Assembly (NCBI GenBank): GCA_000827495.1
Contig: KN817537.1
Span: 254,419 to 318,418, forward strand
Direction of reading: 5' to 3'
DNA: 64,000 bases
Source of the DNA: Hypholoma sublateritium FD-334 SS-4
Taxonomy: Eukaryota > Basidiomycota > Agaricomycetes > Agaricales > Strophariaceae
This document shows positions 12,316-24,150 of the stretch, one piece after another; the stretch's first letter is position 1, and every line of letters begins with the position of its first letter. Both the position numbers and the translations under genes were made by a program. The notes under the pieces were generated by a model. That model was not told where the DNA came from, did not search any database, and was given only the letters and a program-made list of their open reading frames with translations.

Positions 12316-13897
12316 CTAAAAATCGGCCACATGGACAACGGCCTTGGCTTTGTTTACTCCCTTTTGCACTGCTAGAATCACTTCCCCTACGCGCTCCAAT
12401 CCCCGATATATATCTTCGCGGTACTTGATATCGCCTGACGCGACCTTGGGCGGGATAACCTTATTGAATTCATCCTCCCATTTAGGAGCGAGATCGAAGA
12501 CAATAAATCCGTTCATGCTTATAGATGCCCTGAACATCTGCGAGAGATTCTAAACAGATGACAGTGAATAAGTGCAGATTCCTGGATAGACAGCCAAAAT
12601 TTTAACGAACGAAGACAGGTGCACCTCCGGTATTGTATCCAGAAATCATTCCGCATTCCTGTTGGTTATCAATATTCGCGATATACTAGTGCGAAGCGAA
12701 AGGCTGGGCTTACAATGAATCTTGCCCCCTTCCTTGCGTTTGAAAGAGCAGCGTCCAATGTTTCTCCGCCAACATTATCCCAGTATACATCTATGGGGCC
12801 TTCTTTCTCCAATACTTCTTTAGTACTGGTTGTCTTGTAGTTGAATGCGACGTCGGCCCCAATTTCCCTCATGAACTGGACTTTTTCCTCTGAGCCGGCA
12901 GATGCAATTACTTTGAGGCCCTCGAGTTTAGCAAGCTGGATCACGAAGCTAAGGTATCATGCGATCAGTCTCTTCGAGGTAAGAGTCAGACATGTTGCAG
13001 ACTCACGAGCCAACGGGTCCTGCGGGAAGGGATAGTGCTTATTAAATCATAAATGAAATATACATTGCCAACGTACCAGCTCCTGTAGAGACAAATACGG
13101 TATCACCCTATGACATCAGGAGTCGTTTAGACGTACGGATAGCCACAAACTCGGCGACGCACTTTCTTGGCCTTTGAATATTCGCTCCACCCATAAAACG
13201 CAGTCTGTCCTGAAAATTTGGGCCGCAAATCAGGTCGGCCGCACTACCGAAAGGCAGGGCAGAGGGAAAGAACTCACCTGGCATTCCAAGAACACCAGGG
13301 AACGCGGACAACGGGAGGTTGGATGGGTTGTCGAGGACACTGATCTTGTCCATGTCATTCTTGATTATATACTCTCGATGATCTAGACAAAACATTCTCC
13401 TCTATGAGATGCGTGAAGCAATCCTTGATCCGGAGGTTATTACCGAGTATTCCGTAAACATGATCTCCGGCCTTCGTTGCAGGGTGTTCCGAGCGAAGAA
13501 CGACACCCACTCCGAACGAGTACAACCTGATAAGTGAATTTAGATGAAGAAAAAAGGGGCCATAGTCCGGAGACTGTCAAGCAGGGCGGGACATACGGCT
13601 CGCCAAGGACAAACGCTGGGGCGTAAGATTTAACGGAAGGATCGCGCATACGACCCCTTAAATACGGATCGATGGAGAGTTCTAGGACCTTGACGAGAAT
13701 TCCACCATGTAGGAGAACAGTCTCTGGGTCGATGGTTTGCGTTTCGTCGTATACGGTAGTCTTCCCGGGTTCGGGGAATCCTAATACTAAACAGTCAAGC
13801 TTTCCTGCGGGAGACAAGCGGGAGATGATGTTTTAGCGATTTACTGACCCTCGGGAACTGAGTTGTAGATAACACGACCGTTCTTAACAGAGGGCAT
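12316..13897 (-). CDS. NADP-dependent MDR oxidoreductase, 2-alkenal/prostaglandin reductase type, copy 2
   Basis: Paralogue of copy 1 in the same orientation. The likely start is MPSVKNGRVIYNSVPEG; an in-frame ATG ten codons upstream (13925-13927) would add MALLYSNILV. Exon 2 holds GFPEPGKTTVYDETQTID, LELSIDPYLRGRMRD and VKSYAPAFVLGEP. The nucleotide-binding region again passes through a 13-nt exon (13007-13019), giving GPVGS, followed by FVIQLAKLEGLKVIASAGS, EIGADVAFNYKTTSTKEVL and VYWDNVGGETLDAALSNA. The last exon encodes SMNGFIVFDLAPKWEDEF and ends KAKAVVHVADF. No frame break was seen. The reaction is NADPH-dependent reduction of an activated C=C bond by family; the physiological substrate is not predictable. 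Confidence 0.89.
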
Positions 13898-15259
13898 GAC
13901 AAGGATGTTGGAGTAAAGTAGCGCCATCTTTCCAACCTTCTACTTAATTATATGTAGAGCGGCTGAAGGTTGGGCGGCTGACAAAGATTCTATATCATCT
14001 CCGAGAGATGCTCAAGAATTATTGGTCAGCTCTGAGTGTTTACTTATCCAGGAGTGTTTCATGGCGCACGCAACATTTCTATACTTTTACGCCATAGTTT
14101 CGAATAGTCTAGGCGCCGAATTGACCAGGTAATCGAAAGAATTTAGAAATCAAAAAGAAATCAAAAGGAAATCGCACAGTGCCACTGCGGCACTGCCACA
14201 GGAATCACTTTATTTATAGAATTGCCAGTTCAAACTGAATGAGGATTTGTTTCTACCGTCGAAGTAGTAAGTACTGCCTACCTGCCGGTGAGCAATTCCT
14301 ATCGAATCCATGAGCTCTTAAGTGAGATACTGAGCTGTGTCGTCATGATGGAGTACCGTCGTGTATTATGACAGACACATATGCGCCCGCGCTGCCAACG
14401 CACACCCTCAGTCGTCCGCACGATACTGTCGAGACCGACCAGTACGGCATATAGCGCTTATCGCAACTTCACTTGAACCTGGAACGCGTCCCGTTCCCCC
14501 CGCAGTCGCGTCCTTTGACCTCCGTTGACCTTCGACACCGCCTTCACCACAATTGTCTGATAATAATCGCCGTAGCCAGTGGTGGCGTTGTGATGGCATT
14601 TGAGTGCTGCGTACGACCCACGTTTCAATGGTGATTGTACCTTCAGCCTCCGAGTCGTACTGTGGGGTGAAGAGGCCAGTCTATGTCGTTGGGTTGACCT
14701 TGAGCTGACCGGAAGTCAACCGAGGAAGTGACAAAAGCGCTGACAGCAACGGAGGCACATCCGTGGGAATTATGTCGGGATCACCTATTTTTGAGCGAGG
14801 ACGTAATTCTCTGCCGTTCAGAGAAATTTGGAATCAATTTTGAGGAGGCTTTTGCAGAGATGGCCCGCGCCAGCGGCTTATTAAATCGCACTGCAAACCA
14901 GAAAAACGCTCTGCAGTCGCTACGGTAGTGCGCACCGAGCTGTCAAACAACGGTCTAAATTGAGATAACCCGCATGTCTAAAAAATCTGTAACATTGATA
15001 ATTACGTCTTTCATCGAGGACCTGATGTACAGCCACCATCATCTTGCTGCGAGCTACGCAATGCAGCTGCGCAGGTCCTCCTTGGCAGGCCGTGTTGGGC
15101 ATTCAGGGCCACTCGGTTATAAACGAAGACAAGATCGGTACCCGAATTTTTGTCCCAGTACAAATACTCAGGTTGTCACTGCAGTCGACAGACATTCCCC
15201 ACATTCCAGTCATCGACTCCAACCTCCTCCTTCCACCCCCATCCTAATATTAATAGGTG
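13898..15259. other. Divergent intergenic region between MDR copy 2 and RTA1-like copy C
   Basis: The two flanking genes are transcribed away from each other, so this 1.36 kb must hold both promoters. Open frames near 14408-14928 and 14974-15247 have no recognisable motif. A small perfect palindromic pair occurs at 14177-14195 (separate entry). Confidence 0.5.
14177..14195. repeat. Short inverted repeat CAGTGCC/GGCACTG
   Basis: Seven-base perfect arms separated by ACTGC. The arms equal the termini of the TA-flanked element at 43751-44292. It could be a remnant of terminal repeats or simply chance; too short to decide. Confidence 0.4.
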
Positions 15260-16663
15260 ATGTCGACCACACCAGGTTAGTTTGGATATCCCGACGCACG
15301 TGCGCTCGATTTGGCTAACAGCTCCTCGTCAGTTGTCGTAGACATGAGTCCAGACTCAGGGCCCTACAACTATCTGCCCTCGAGAACGGTGGCCATCATT
15401 ATGTTGACCCTCTTTGGTATTTCAACAGGTAAGTTTACCAGTGCGATTCTGCAGTTACTCTGTAAATTAAAGCCTCCCTCCGCCCCTTTAGTCGTTCAAG
15501 CTGGCCAGGCAACGCGGTATCGCATGTGGTGGCTGCTGCCCACAGCCTGCCTGTGCGGAATCATTGAACTTATTGGATGGTCCGGACGCCTGTGGTCCAG
15601 CTTCTCTCCGTTGGCATCGACGCCGTTCCAGATAGAGTACGGCAGCCCAATTATTCTTCGAGGCGCGCAACTAACAGGAAATTGTTCACTCAGAATAACG
15701 TGCACCATCATCGCGCCTACACCGCTACTCGCTGCGAATTTCGTCATTCTCTCGCTCATCATTCATAAACTGGGCGCTCAGTACAGTCGACTCTCACCGC
15801 GCCTGTGTAAGTTTTCGTACGATTGAGATAGATTTCCAGCTAATTTGAGGTGGATTCCCAGATATGATCATCTTTACCACATGCGTACGAGTCTTGTCTG
15901 CGTTGTAATTTCTCGAGCTCACATTTTATTTTTAGGACGTGGTTTCGTTGGTCGTCCAGGGAGCGGGAGGTGGAATTGCGGCTACAGCAATTGACGCGGC
16001 GGGATCGAACAACGTGAGATTCGATTAGAAAACCTCTATCCTGAAACTCGCCGTTGACGTAGTGAATAATATAGGGTGCTCACATCATGCTCGGAGGAAT
16101 CGTCTTCCAAGTTGGTGAGTCTCCATCGCACTGCAGACCTCATGTAACACCCACTAATATACGTCGGTTTCAGTCGTCATTGTCGCATTCTCCGCCCTGG
16201 CCATTGAATATTTCACGCGCTATCACACCGACTCGCCTTTGAGCTCTAGAATTGGCGCCTCTCGGGAAAAGGAATCGCAGCTCCCGAGCGGCCCGGTGCG
16301 GGGCGCATTCACCGGCAAGATTCTCTTGATGTCGTCCGCACTGGCGTTCAGCACACTGCTGTTGTTCATCCGGTAAGGCTGCCGTTAAATCTTGCGGGAA
16401 AAGAAGTCTAAACAGTACTGTCTAGCGCGATTTACCGCACAGCCGAGCTCGCTGATGGGTGGCACGGGAAGATCATCAGTGACCAGGTACTTTTCAGTGC
16501 GTTGTTTATTTATGGTGGAAAGTCTACGGTTTCTGACTTTCTCTTTGTAGATGTCCTGGATGGCGCGATGGTCATTCTTGCGATGTACACCTTGAATATT
16601 GCGCACCCGGGACTCCTACTGGCAACTCCTGCAGAGGAAAAGGAGCCGAATGAGAGCATATAG
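15260..16663 (+). CDS. RTA1-like seven-transmembrane protein, copy C
   Basis: Third RTA1-family gene, on the opposite strand to copies A and B. Exon 1 (15260-15275) encodes MSTTP and joins VVVDMSPDSGPYNYLPSR after a 55-nt intron. Downstream exons encode TVAIIMLTLFGIST, VVQAGQATRYRMWWLLPTA, CLCGIIELIGWSGRLWSSF, IIAPTPLLAANFVILSLII, DVVSLVVQGAGGGIAATA, GAHIMLGGIVFQV, a long hydrophilic loop, STLLLFIRAIYRTAELADGW, and VLDGAMVILAMYTLNIAHPG before TAG at 16661-16663. All junctions are GT-AG and in frame. Internal ATG 15344 is a less likely start because it would drop the MSTTP exon that resembles family N-termini. Seven hydrophobic segments fit the family. The substrate is unknown. Confidence 0.88.
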
Positions 16664-18275
16664 CACCGCTCGGCCAGGATATTTTGAATTGGACTCTTTG
16701 ATTTATAGCGTGGATGGTACATCCGAGCCACTAATTAACTGCTACACATCAGTCGACATAGTTTTTGCAACAGCATTCGCTCTGATCCTGGACATTTAGT
16801 ACGCATTGTGTAAAATCCCACTCACCCAGTCTTTCTTAACGATACACAATTAACGACATTCATACGACGTAAACTTTGATAGCTCAAAGAATATATATAC
16901 CTTGTACAGACCTTTGCACTCTGGAGAGATCTGCGGCCCGACAATTATCTACGTGACACTATTTCCAGGTCGTGTGATCTATTAATAGTTCCGGTGATAT
17001 CTTGTCGTTTTGTAGGCTATCTTTATCCGAGGTCCGGTAGATGCTCCTTCGAGTTCTTACTGTCCTTCAAGGTGCATCAAATAGTTAACGCCTCAGACAA
17101 CCGAAGCCTACCGTATGGAATAAGCGCTATTTGGTTCCACTACGTAGTATGTTTGCTTAGGTCTTGTAACAAGGTTGTGTACACTGTATACAGGCCCGGG
17201 GAAGTAACCGTCGCACGTTGATTCGCACCGATTGCGTCCATCATCATCATGCTCCGCCTGTGCTCCGCTCATCCCATTGAGTCCGGACCAGAAAGTCTGC
17301 CCGATGAGCGGCAGGCTTAGAGAGGATTTGTGTGTTGCGGGTGAATGATGTTGAATGATACGGCATGGTTATGTATGTATTAAAGAGGTGTGCGGCCAAG
17401 CTTGAAGCCAAGTCGGAGCGCCGCATCGTCCCGCGATGACTCAAACAGGTCAATAGAACGAAATTTTTGCTCAACTGTTGGCTGAATTGTTTATCCTCGA
17501 ACTGCGTATGGTCTCTAAGGGCATGATAGTCTATATACTTTGTAAGTTGGGGATCTGCGATTTACAATATCGGAGCTTCTTTACTTCGGAATGCATCAGA
17601 AGATCCGCTTTCGGGCCTGACAGCCTGAGGCAATGAATTTTGAAGGGCGCTTCAGTCTTCACGCGCACTTTACGCAACGCGTTCGGGCAATGTCTGGAAT
17701 CAAGATGTCACCGAACAGTTTCATAAAGGAAGGACTTCGTATAGATCATCGATAGGTGCGTTAATTGGTAGACAGTAGTTTAACAGCAGCGAGCCCCCTA
17801 TTGAAGCGTGCAAAGACAGGAAAAGAACATATCTCATATCACCAAGTGCTCATCGATTCGTCACCTGTTATAGAATTCTATAAATAGACTAGAGAATGTG
17901 GGGTCGTGTATACGGTTACGATAAAATGGGGCACCCGGTGGGTTTCCGAGGCTTCTTATAATATCCAGAACTTTTTGTATGCTGCCTTTGGAGATATGGC
18001 AGATATGTATGTGGGATGCGGGGCTACCCGCGTTGATGGGGGTCAGATATCTAGATCAGTGCTGGAATTGCCTGTGGAGAACCTCCAATGAGGCAGTGGG
18101 AAGCGAGTCGGTCCATTCCATATCTTTATACTGGGGCATGCGGAGCTGTCGGCGATGGATGCGTATCCGATGTCGAGATCCAGCCAAAGGGATATGCTAT
18201 AAGAACTAGCTCCCGGTCAGCCGCTTCTCCAGCCTTCTTGTGATCCCACACGCAGCTCTGCCCACTGAGGACGAC
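16664..18275. other. Intergenic region upstream of the JEN-type transporter
   Basis: AT-rich 1.6 kb without a supported gene. The segment 18210-18275 is open in the transporter frame and follows an acceptor-like CTAG at 18206-18209, so an undetected first exon may lie in 17.9-18.2 kb. I could not identify it. Confidence 0.45.
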
Positions 18276-20769
18276 ATGGAGCTGTATTTTCCCCGCAATC
18301 TCATCCCGACGCGCGAGCGGCGGGAGCACGCGCGTCCGTTCTTTACCGTGCTGGGTGAAGTAACGTTCGTCCAATGGGCACAGTTCTTCTCAGGGTGAGC
18401 GCGCTGTTTGGCCGCCGTGGTAATGTTTGGCTCACTCATTCTTGACCGCAACTATCACCTGCAGTTGGCTTGCATGGACGTGCGACGCGATCGACTTCTT
18501 CTCGGTGTCGCTCAGCGTCACCAACCTTCAAAAGCAGTTCGGCCGATCTACACATGACATCGTGCGTCGCGTCTAGTTCTTAAAAAATATGCTATACTCA
18601 TCCTAATTTTCAGACTACGGCCATAACGTTGACGCTCCTCTTCCGCTCATTCGGTGCAGTGCGTGCTATCTGAAACTTCCCGCTCTACGCTAATTCCAGC
18701 ACAGGTCCTCTTCGGTATCCTTTCCGACCGCTACGGCCGCAAGTGGCCGCTTATCTGGAACTTGGTACTCGTCGCGATCCTCGAGCTCGGCGCAGGCTTT
18801 GTGCAGACATTCTCTCAATTCCTGGCGGTGCGCTCGCTCTTCGGTATCGGAATGGGTGGGATCTGGGGCCTCGCGGCGTCCACTGCGCTTGAAAATCTGC
18901 CCGTCGAGCTGCGCGGCATCGCCAGCGGCTTTATGCAGGAGGGCTACGCAGTGGGGTACCTCCTCGCTGCCGTGATAAACCTCACGCTCGTGCCCGAAAC
19001 GTCGGTAGGCTGGCGCTCACTCTTCTGGACGGCGTCTGGTATATCTATGTTCGCGGCGTTCATCCGTCTGCTCCTGCCGGAGAGCGAGGTGTTCCTCAGG
19101 GCGAAGGCGGCAGAGGCCGCGCGCGGCGGACCACCGGTGAACAAGACGAAGGTGTTCCTTAAGGAGACGAAGTCGATGCTGAAGAAGCACTGGCTCCTAT
19201 GTATCTACGCTGTTCTCCTCATGACTGGTACGTTGACGTCGGTCTCCCGTTGGTGGCGTTCCCAGACTTTTAGGAGGCTGGGGCCCATATGTCTGCTTTG
19301 ATCTGCAATAACACATACTGATGCGCATTACCTCCTATCAGGGTTTAATTTCTTATCCCATGGTTCTCAGGTATGCTTTTATTCCTCGTAAACAAACTAT
19401 CCAGCGGGCGGCTCTCACCCACCCGCACCCCCATTTCATGCTCACTAAAAATATAACTGACCGCCGTCCTACATTAGGATCTCTATCCCACGTACCTCAC
19501 CGCCTCCAAGAACTTCTCGTCCCATGATGCGACAGTCGCCACCATTATTGGAAACTGTGTACGTGCCTTTTCAATCTACATTCTATTACCGTCCATATCC
19601 ATTGACTTTGTGGACGATTTAGGGTGCCGTCGCGTATGTGCTCGTTCTCGCCCCCTCCTAAACCCATGATGCGCCGAATACTCACTCACTTTGTGCAGAG
19701 GCGGTGTATTTGCAGGCTGGCTGAGCCAGTACCTTGGGCGCAGACTCACAATCGTGTAAGTCTCCGCCTAACTTGGCCCCATTCACCCACTCCACCCTGT
19801 TCCTTGCCGCCTCCCAGCCTGACGCTCGCTGACACCCATTTTTGCTCTCCAGTGTGCACGTCCTGCTCATTGGAGGTACGTACACCCGCGCGTGACCCGT
19901 AGCAGATCAAATGGACTGACCCGACGGCGTCGGCCCCGCTAGCGTTCATCCCGCTTTGGATCCTCCCGTCGTCGTTCAGCGCGCTTGCAGCAGGCGCGTT
20001 CTGCATCCAGTTCGGCGTGCAGGGCGCGTGGGGTGTCGTGCGTTTTCCATCTCCGATTCGCATACGGGACGTGCGCTAATGATATTGTTAACACGCCTAG
20101 ATCCCCATCTTCCTCGCTGAGATCTCGCCACCCGCGTTCCGCGCGACGTTCCCTGGTGTCGCGTACCAAGTTGGAAACGTGCGTTTTCCTCTAGTCGCCG
20201 GCTAGCCGTGCAGATTGTGCTGTGTTGCTCACTCACCCCTTCGCGTGCAGATGGTCTCGTCCGCGTCGGCGCAGATAGAAGCGAGTGCGTGTACCCTGAA
20301 CCATTCCGCACCGCGCGGCGTGCTGATTGAATATGACCAACAGCCGGAGGCGACCAACTGAAGACGACCATTAGCGTGAACGGGAAGCCAGAGATCGTGC
20401 CGGACTATGCAAAGGTACGCCACCACGCACAGGGCTATCGCTGAGTGCGCTGACGCTGTGCCGTGCACAGGTCCAAGGCATCCTCATCGGTGTCGTCGCC
20501 GCGTTCGTGCTGATCGTCACCATCGTTGGGCCCGAGTAAGCCTTCTCCGTGCATATTATGTCCGATATGCTCAATGCTGATGGCGGCGCGTGCGCAGGAA
20601 CCACGGGTCGCACTTCGAGAAGAACAAGATCGCGTTCCAGGAGGGCGCCGCAGCGGAAGAAGTCATCCTCGACGACGAGCCCGTGCCTGCGATCACCGAT
20701 GTGGAGGCGGACGTGCGCGCGAGCGGCAGCGAGATCGACGAGAAGCACCGCAGCATGGAAAAAGTCTGA
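18276..20769 (+). CDS. JEN-type MFS monocarboxylate transporter
   Basis: Proton-coupled carboxylate (lactate/pyruvate or similar) permease of the major facilitator superfamily, predicted at the plasma membrane. After an N-terminal tail (MELYFPRNLIPTRERREHAR) come FFSGWLAWTCDAIDFFSVSL, then the MFS loop motif LFGILSDRYGRKWPL. Further on are FGIGMGGIWGLAASTALENL and NFLSHGSQDLYPTYL, which fits the JEN-family signature NxxSHxSQDxxPT. Then AGWLSQYLGRRLTIV and IPIFLAEISPPAFRATFPGV follow, with a charged C-terminal tail ending at TGA 20767-20769. About ten exons with short GT-AG introns keep one frame. The N-terminal start is uncertain: the frame is open back to an acceptor-like site at 18209. It is convergent with the MDR gene at 21480-23143. 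Substrate specificity is inferred from family only. Confidence 0.88.
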
Positions 20770-21479
20770 GCGGGATGCAAGCAAATGGGATGGAAAATAG
20801 ACGCGGGCGTGGAGGAGGCGGGCGGGGGGTAATCTGAATGATACGAATGAACGGTTAATGCCGATGTATGTGTAGCACTGTTATGGGTTTTCATGGCTAT
20901 TGTTATGTGTAGTTTTACGTTGATTTTACGAAGTTAAATATTGACAAGTTCAAGTTAATGGGCGATTGATTGAGAGGTGGATACACGCGTTCTTCCCAGA
21001 GTAGGGAAACGTAGTCGACATAAGCGTGAAAGAGCGCGTCGTCGCGCAGCACCTCAATGCCATCTTCGCGCGCTGTTCAGGGCGACGTGTACGCACCCTC
21101 CTCTGGCCCCTTGAACATCAAAAACGGAAGAGCGGCCCGAGGGCAAGGTGCGATTGGAAGGAGGTAGCAAGATGCACGAAGCCCCGAGAAAAACCCCACA
21201 AAGTCCACACACGCACCACAGACACTCTTCAGCAATCACATTTCTTCCAGATAATATACACATTGAATGAAACACTGTCGGTATTCTGAGCAGACCGTGA
21301 CCCGAGCCCTGCACCCATAGATCCGACCGTCAGACGATTCACGAAAAAGGACTACAAAGAATGGGGCACAGGCCCCAGCCAAGCACGGAAGAAATCCACA
21401 AGCGAGCATATCGTGCATATTGCGACCATTGACCGGAGCCATATCCTGTGTGGCCTCCGTCCATCCACCGCACCACGAA
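20770..21479. other. Convergent intergenic region
   Basis: Lies between the 3' ends of the JEN-type transporter (plus) and MDR copy 3 (minus). Short overlapping open frames on both strands are without motifs. The part near 21300-21479 is recognisably related to the 3' flank of MDR copy 4 (28399-28620, inverted) but has diverged. Confidence 0.55.
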
Positions 21480-23143
21480 TCACTCATCCGCAACGTGTAT
21501 CACCGCCTTCCCCTTATTCGTCCCCCGAAGCACTGCAAGCAGCCCCTCGCCCGCGCGCTCCAGGCCGTCGAACAGTTCCTCCTGGTGCTTCAGCGCACCT
21601 GAGGCGACACCCGCGTGCACGTCCTTGACGAAGGCCGCGAGCGACTCGGCGGAGTAGTGGTCGCTCACGAGGAAGCCGACGATGGTGATGCATTTCGCAA
21701 AGACGAGGTGCATTTTCTATTGAGGAGTGGCACTTAGTATGTGAACGGCGGTGAACGAGGGACGGATGGTGACGCACGTAGATGGGCACGCCGCGCGGCT
21801 CGTTGTACGCCGAGATCATGCCGCATGCCTGCGCGCAGCCAATGCGAAGCAGTCAGTCACCGAACCACCGCGCAAAGAAATAGGGACGCACGATAATGCG
21901 CGCGTTCCTCGCCGCGTTCTCGAGCACGGCGTCGAACGTGTCGCCTCCGACGTTATCCCAATATCTATATGNCACANCCACACNCCCGTCAGTCTCCATA
22001 TCACGAAGAACTACGNAGACGCACATGTCCACCGGCCCCTCGCGCTGCAGCACCTCGCGCGTGTCCTCCGTCTTGTAGTTGAACGCGACGTCCGCGCCGA
22101 TGTCCTTCATGAACTGCACCTTCTCGTCCGAGCCCGCGGAGCCGATGACCTTGCACCCGTCGAGCTTCGCGAGCTGGATGACGAGCCTATATCGTACGCA
22201 TTAATTAATTTCATCCTGTGAGCATTGAGTAAGGGGCACGCACGAGCCGACGCCGCCTATCAGAGAATATTTATTAGCCTCAATGGGAAGGAGAAAAGTG
22301 GGGAACGCACCAGCGCCTGTAGTTACGAACACCGTCTGGCCCTGAACCACACATCAATCAGCCGTCGTGTCCGCCCCTCACAAAGGCACGCACCTTCTTA
22401 GCCTGCGAGTAGGCCTTCCACGCGAAATACGCCGTGTGCCCTGCGTATCACGCATTCACATCAGTGGATATTCATGGAGGAAGTATCAGCGCACCAGGGA
22501 TCCCGAGCACGCCGAGGAATGCGGACCACTTGAGCCCGTGCGGGTTGTCGACAACGTGCAGCGGGATGAGGGGCACCTTCTCCGGCTCTGCGATGATGGT
22601 GTACTGCTGGTGCGCTGCGAAAAGCGAAAGATATTGCTCGTCAGCTACGATCGTGGCGTATGAAAGCGTGAAAAGGCTACGCACGGAGGACCCCCTCGAC
22701 GTGGTCCCCCGCCTTGAACCCCGCGTGCTCGGAGCGCAGCACGACTGCAATACCCGCGCTCACGATCCTATCCATAGCGCATCAAAGTTAAAGTAGCAAA
22801 TCAGTCGTCAGAGCGAAGGTTATCAGTGTACACGGCTCTAAACCACTCACGGTTCCCCAAGCGGGAACGCCGGCAAATACGACGGCACCTCCGCAGGCCG
22901 CATTCGCTGGCGCATGTACGGGTCCACCGAAAGGTCGAGCGTTTTGATGAGCACACCGCCGCCGAGCGGGACGGACTCGAGGTCGATGGTTTGCGTAGTG
23001 TCATAGACGAGGTCCTGACCTAAAACGGGGTAGCCTGCGTCGCTTGATCAGTACGCTGCGCTCTGCGAATGGAAGGTGAGGGGGTACAGCGTACCGCTGG
23101 GTATCGCCGCAAAGAGCACGCGTCCGTTCGTTATCGGCGCCAT
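21480..23143 (-). CDS. NADP-dependent MDR oxidoreductase, 2-alkenal/prostaglandin reductase type, copy 3
   Basis: Near-twin of copy 4 (26754-28398), in inverted orientation. It starts MAPITNGRVLFAAIPSG; exon 2 includes GQDLVYDTTQTIDLES and LSIDPYMRQRMRPAE-like sequence (LSVDPYMRQRMRPAE). The nucleotide-binding stretch crosses a 13-nt exon at 22244-22256, giving GGVGS, then LVIQLAKLDGCKVIGSAGS, DIGADVAFNYKTEDTREVL and YWDNVGGDTFDAVLENA, ending GKAVIHVADE. Four N bases at 21972, 21978, 21984 and 22016 fall around an intron; the twin shows what the surrounding sequence is. From intron 3 to the penultimate exon, introns as well as exons match copy 4 almost perfectly, whereas intron 2 and both outer flanks do not. 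The gene appears intact apart from the ambiguous bases. Confidence 0.87.
21480..23143 (-). repeat. Left arm of a large inverted repeat (MDR copies 3 and 4)
   Basis: Pairs with 26754-28398 in opposite orientation around a spacer of about 3.6 kb. The near-identical core runs from about 21670 to 22770, including introns. Identity falls away in exon 2 and intron 2, and is low in the 3' flank. Confidence 0.85.
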
Positions 23144-23764
23144 GTCTTCAAAGTTAATGAGTTATCAAAGAGTTATAGTTGAATTGTATTTCTCGTAAGT
23201 GTTCAGGCCGCAGGTCGTACTGGCCGCACCGATGGCTTTAGCTGAGGCTCGGGGCGCTGGTATCCTTTAGTATTTAGTCGAATTCGACGTTTGTCAACGA
23301 TATAGTAATCATTCTATGTCGCTTCCCCGAGGCCGAACCGGTTCCATTTACTGCTTAGCGGCCGGGAGTGTGGGTGGAAACGATGATCACGCGAGGGCCA
23401 AGCTGGGTCCTCATTAAATGTTCAATGTTGCGATAACGTTTGCGCGTTTCATGTTAAAAGTGTGCATTCAAGTTGATGGTAGTCCATACACGATACACAT
23501 CATATCTAAACTCCACTGACACGTTGGATATCAGGACTCAACACGTCTGTAAGATGAGAAACGAGCACTCACATGGGAAGAGCAGGCGCGGGATCGGGCG
23601 CGGCAGGTCGTGGAAGCGGGAAGAAAGAAGCCGTAGCCGGCATTGCTGACAAGGTCCGGCTTTGCTTCGTCAGCGCTTGTTTTGCCAAGCAGACAGCTTG
23701 CAGGCAACCTCCACCTCCAATTTTACGCTATTCTATCAAGCGAGAAGACGTGCAGCGGCATAGC
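23144..23764. other. Spacer upstream of MDR copy 3 and of the SDR relic
   Basis: Contains the promoter side of MDR copy 3 (minus). The stretch from about 23555 has patches resembling 24577-24720 upstream of the intact SDR gene, which suggests the SDR duplication began in the promoter region. No gene is supported. Confidence 0.45.
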
Positions 23765-24150
23765 AATGTTCAAAGTCCAAGAGACGATGGCACGCCAAAC
23801 TGAACTGATATCAACATTGGTTTCTCAACCGTTTTCATCACCCCCACGGTCGGGGCTCGACGCAAGCTCGACGTGCATGTGAACCCCACCAATTGACATG
23901 CACCTGTTCACCAAGGCATTCGACCGCAGATGGACCTGCAGGATGTGACGGGGCGCGTAGTGATCGTCACCGGGGAAAAGTGAGTCCTCCGCACACACGC
24001 TCGTGCGCATACAACCACCCTGTGCGTGGAGTATTGACTCGTCGCTTCTAGACTATCGAAGCTGTGTCGCGCCTGAACGCGAAATCTAAAGACGCTCTGT
24101 TCCCGGCGCCAATGCGCATACATGCTTCGACGCGTGCGGGTCCTGTCAAG
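23765..24150 (+). pseudogene. Internally deleted copy of the SDR gene
   Basis: Two blocks match the intact SDR gene downstream. About 23765-23990 resembles 24705-24915 (promoter end plus exon 1). About 23995-24150 resembles 26065-26210 (the 3' flank). Everything between, that is exons 2 onward, is missing. Exon 1 itself is broken: one C is lost after TTCGAC, shifting the frame, and the first glycine-rich motif reads TGE instead of TGA. It is therefore a dead tandem copy carrying only the two ends of the gene. The junction lies near 23990-23996. Block limits are eye estimates. Confidence 0.75.

Noticed and set aside
22367..22663. 98-codon open frame on the plus strand, repeated at 27217-27513 on the minus strand
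   Set aside because: Both are antisense shadows of the conserved MDR twins; their repetition only reflects the inverted repeat.
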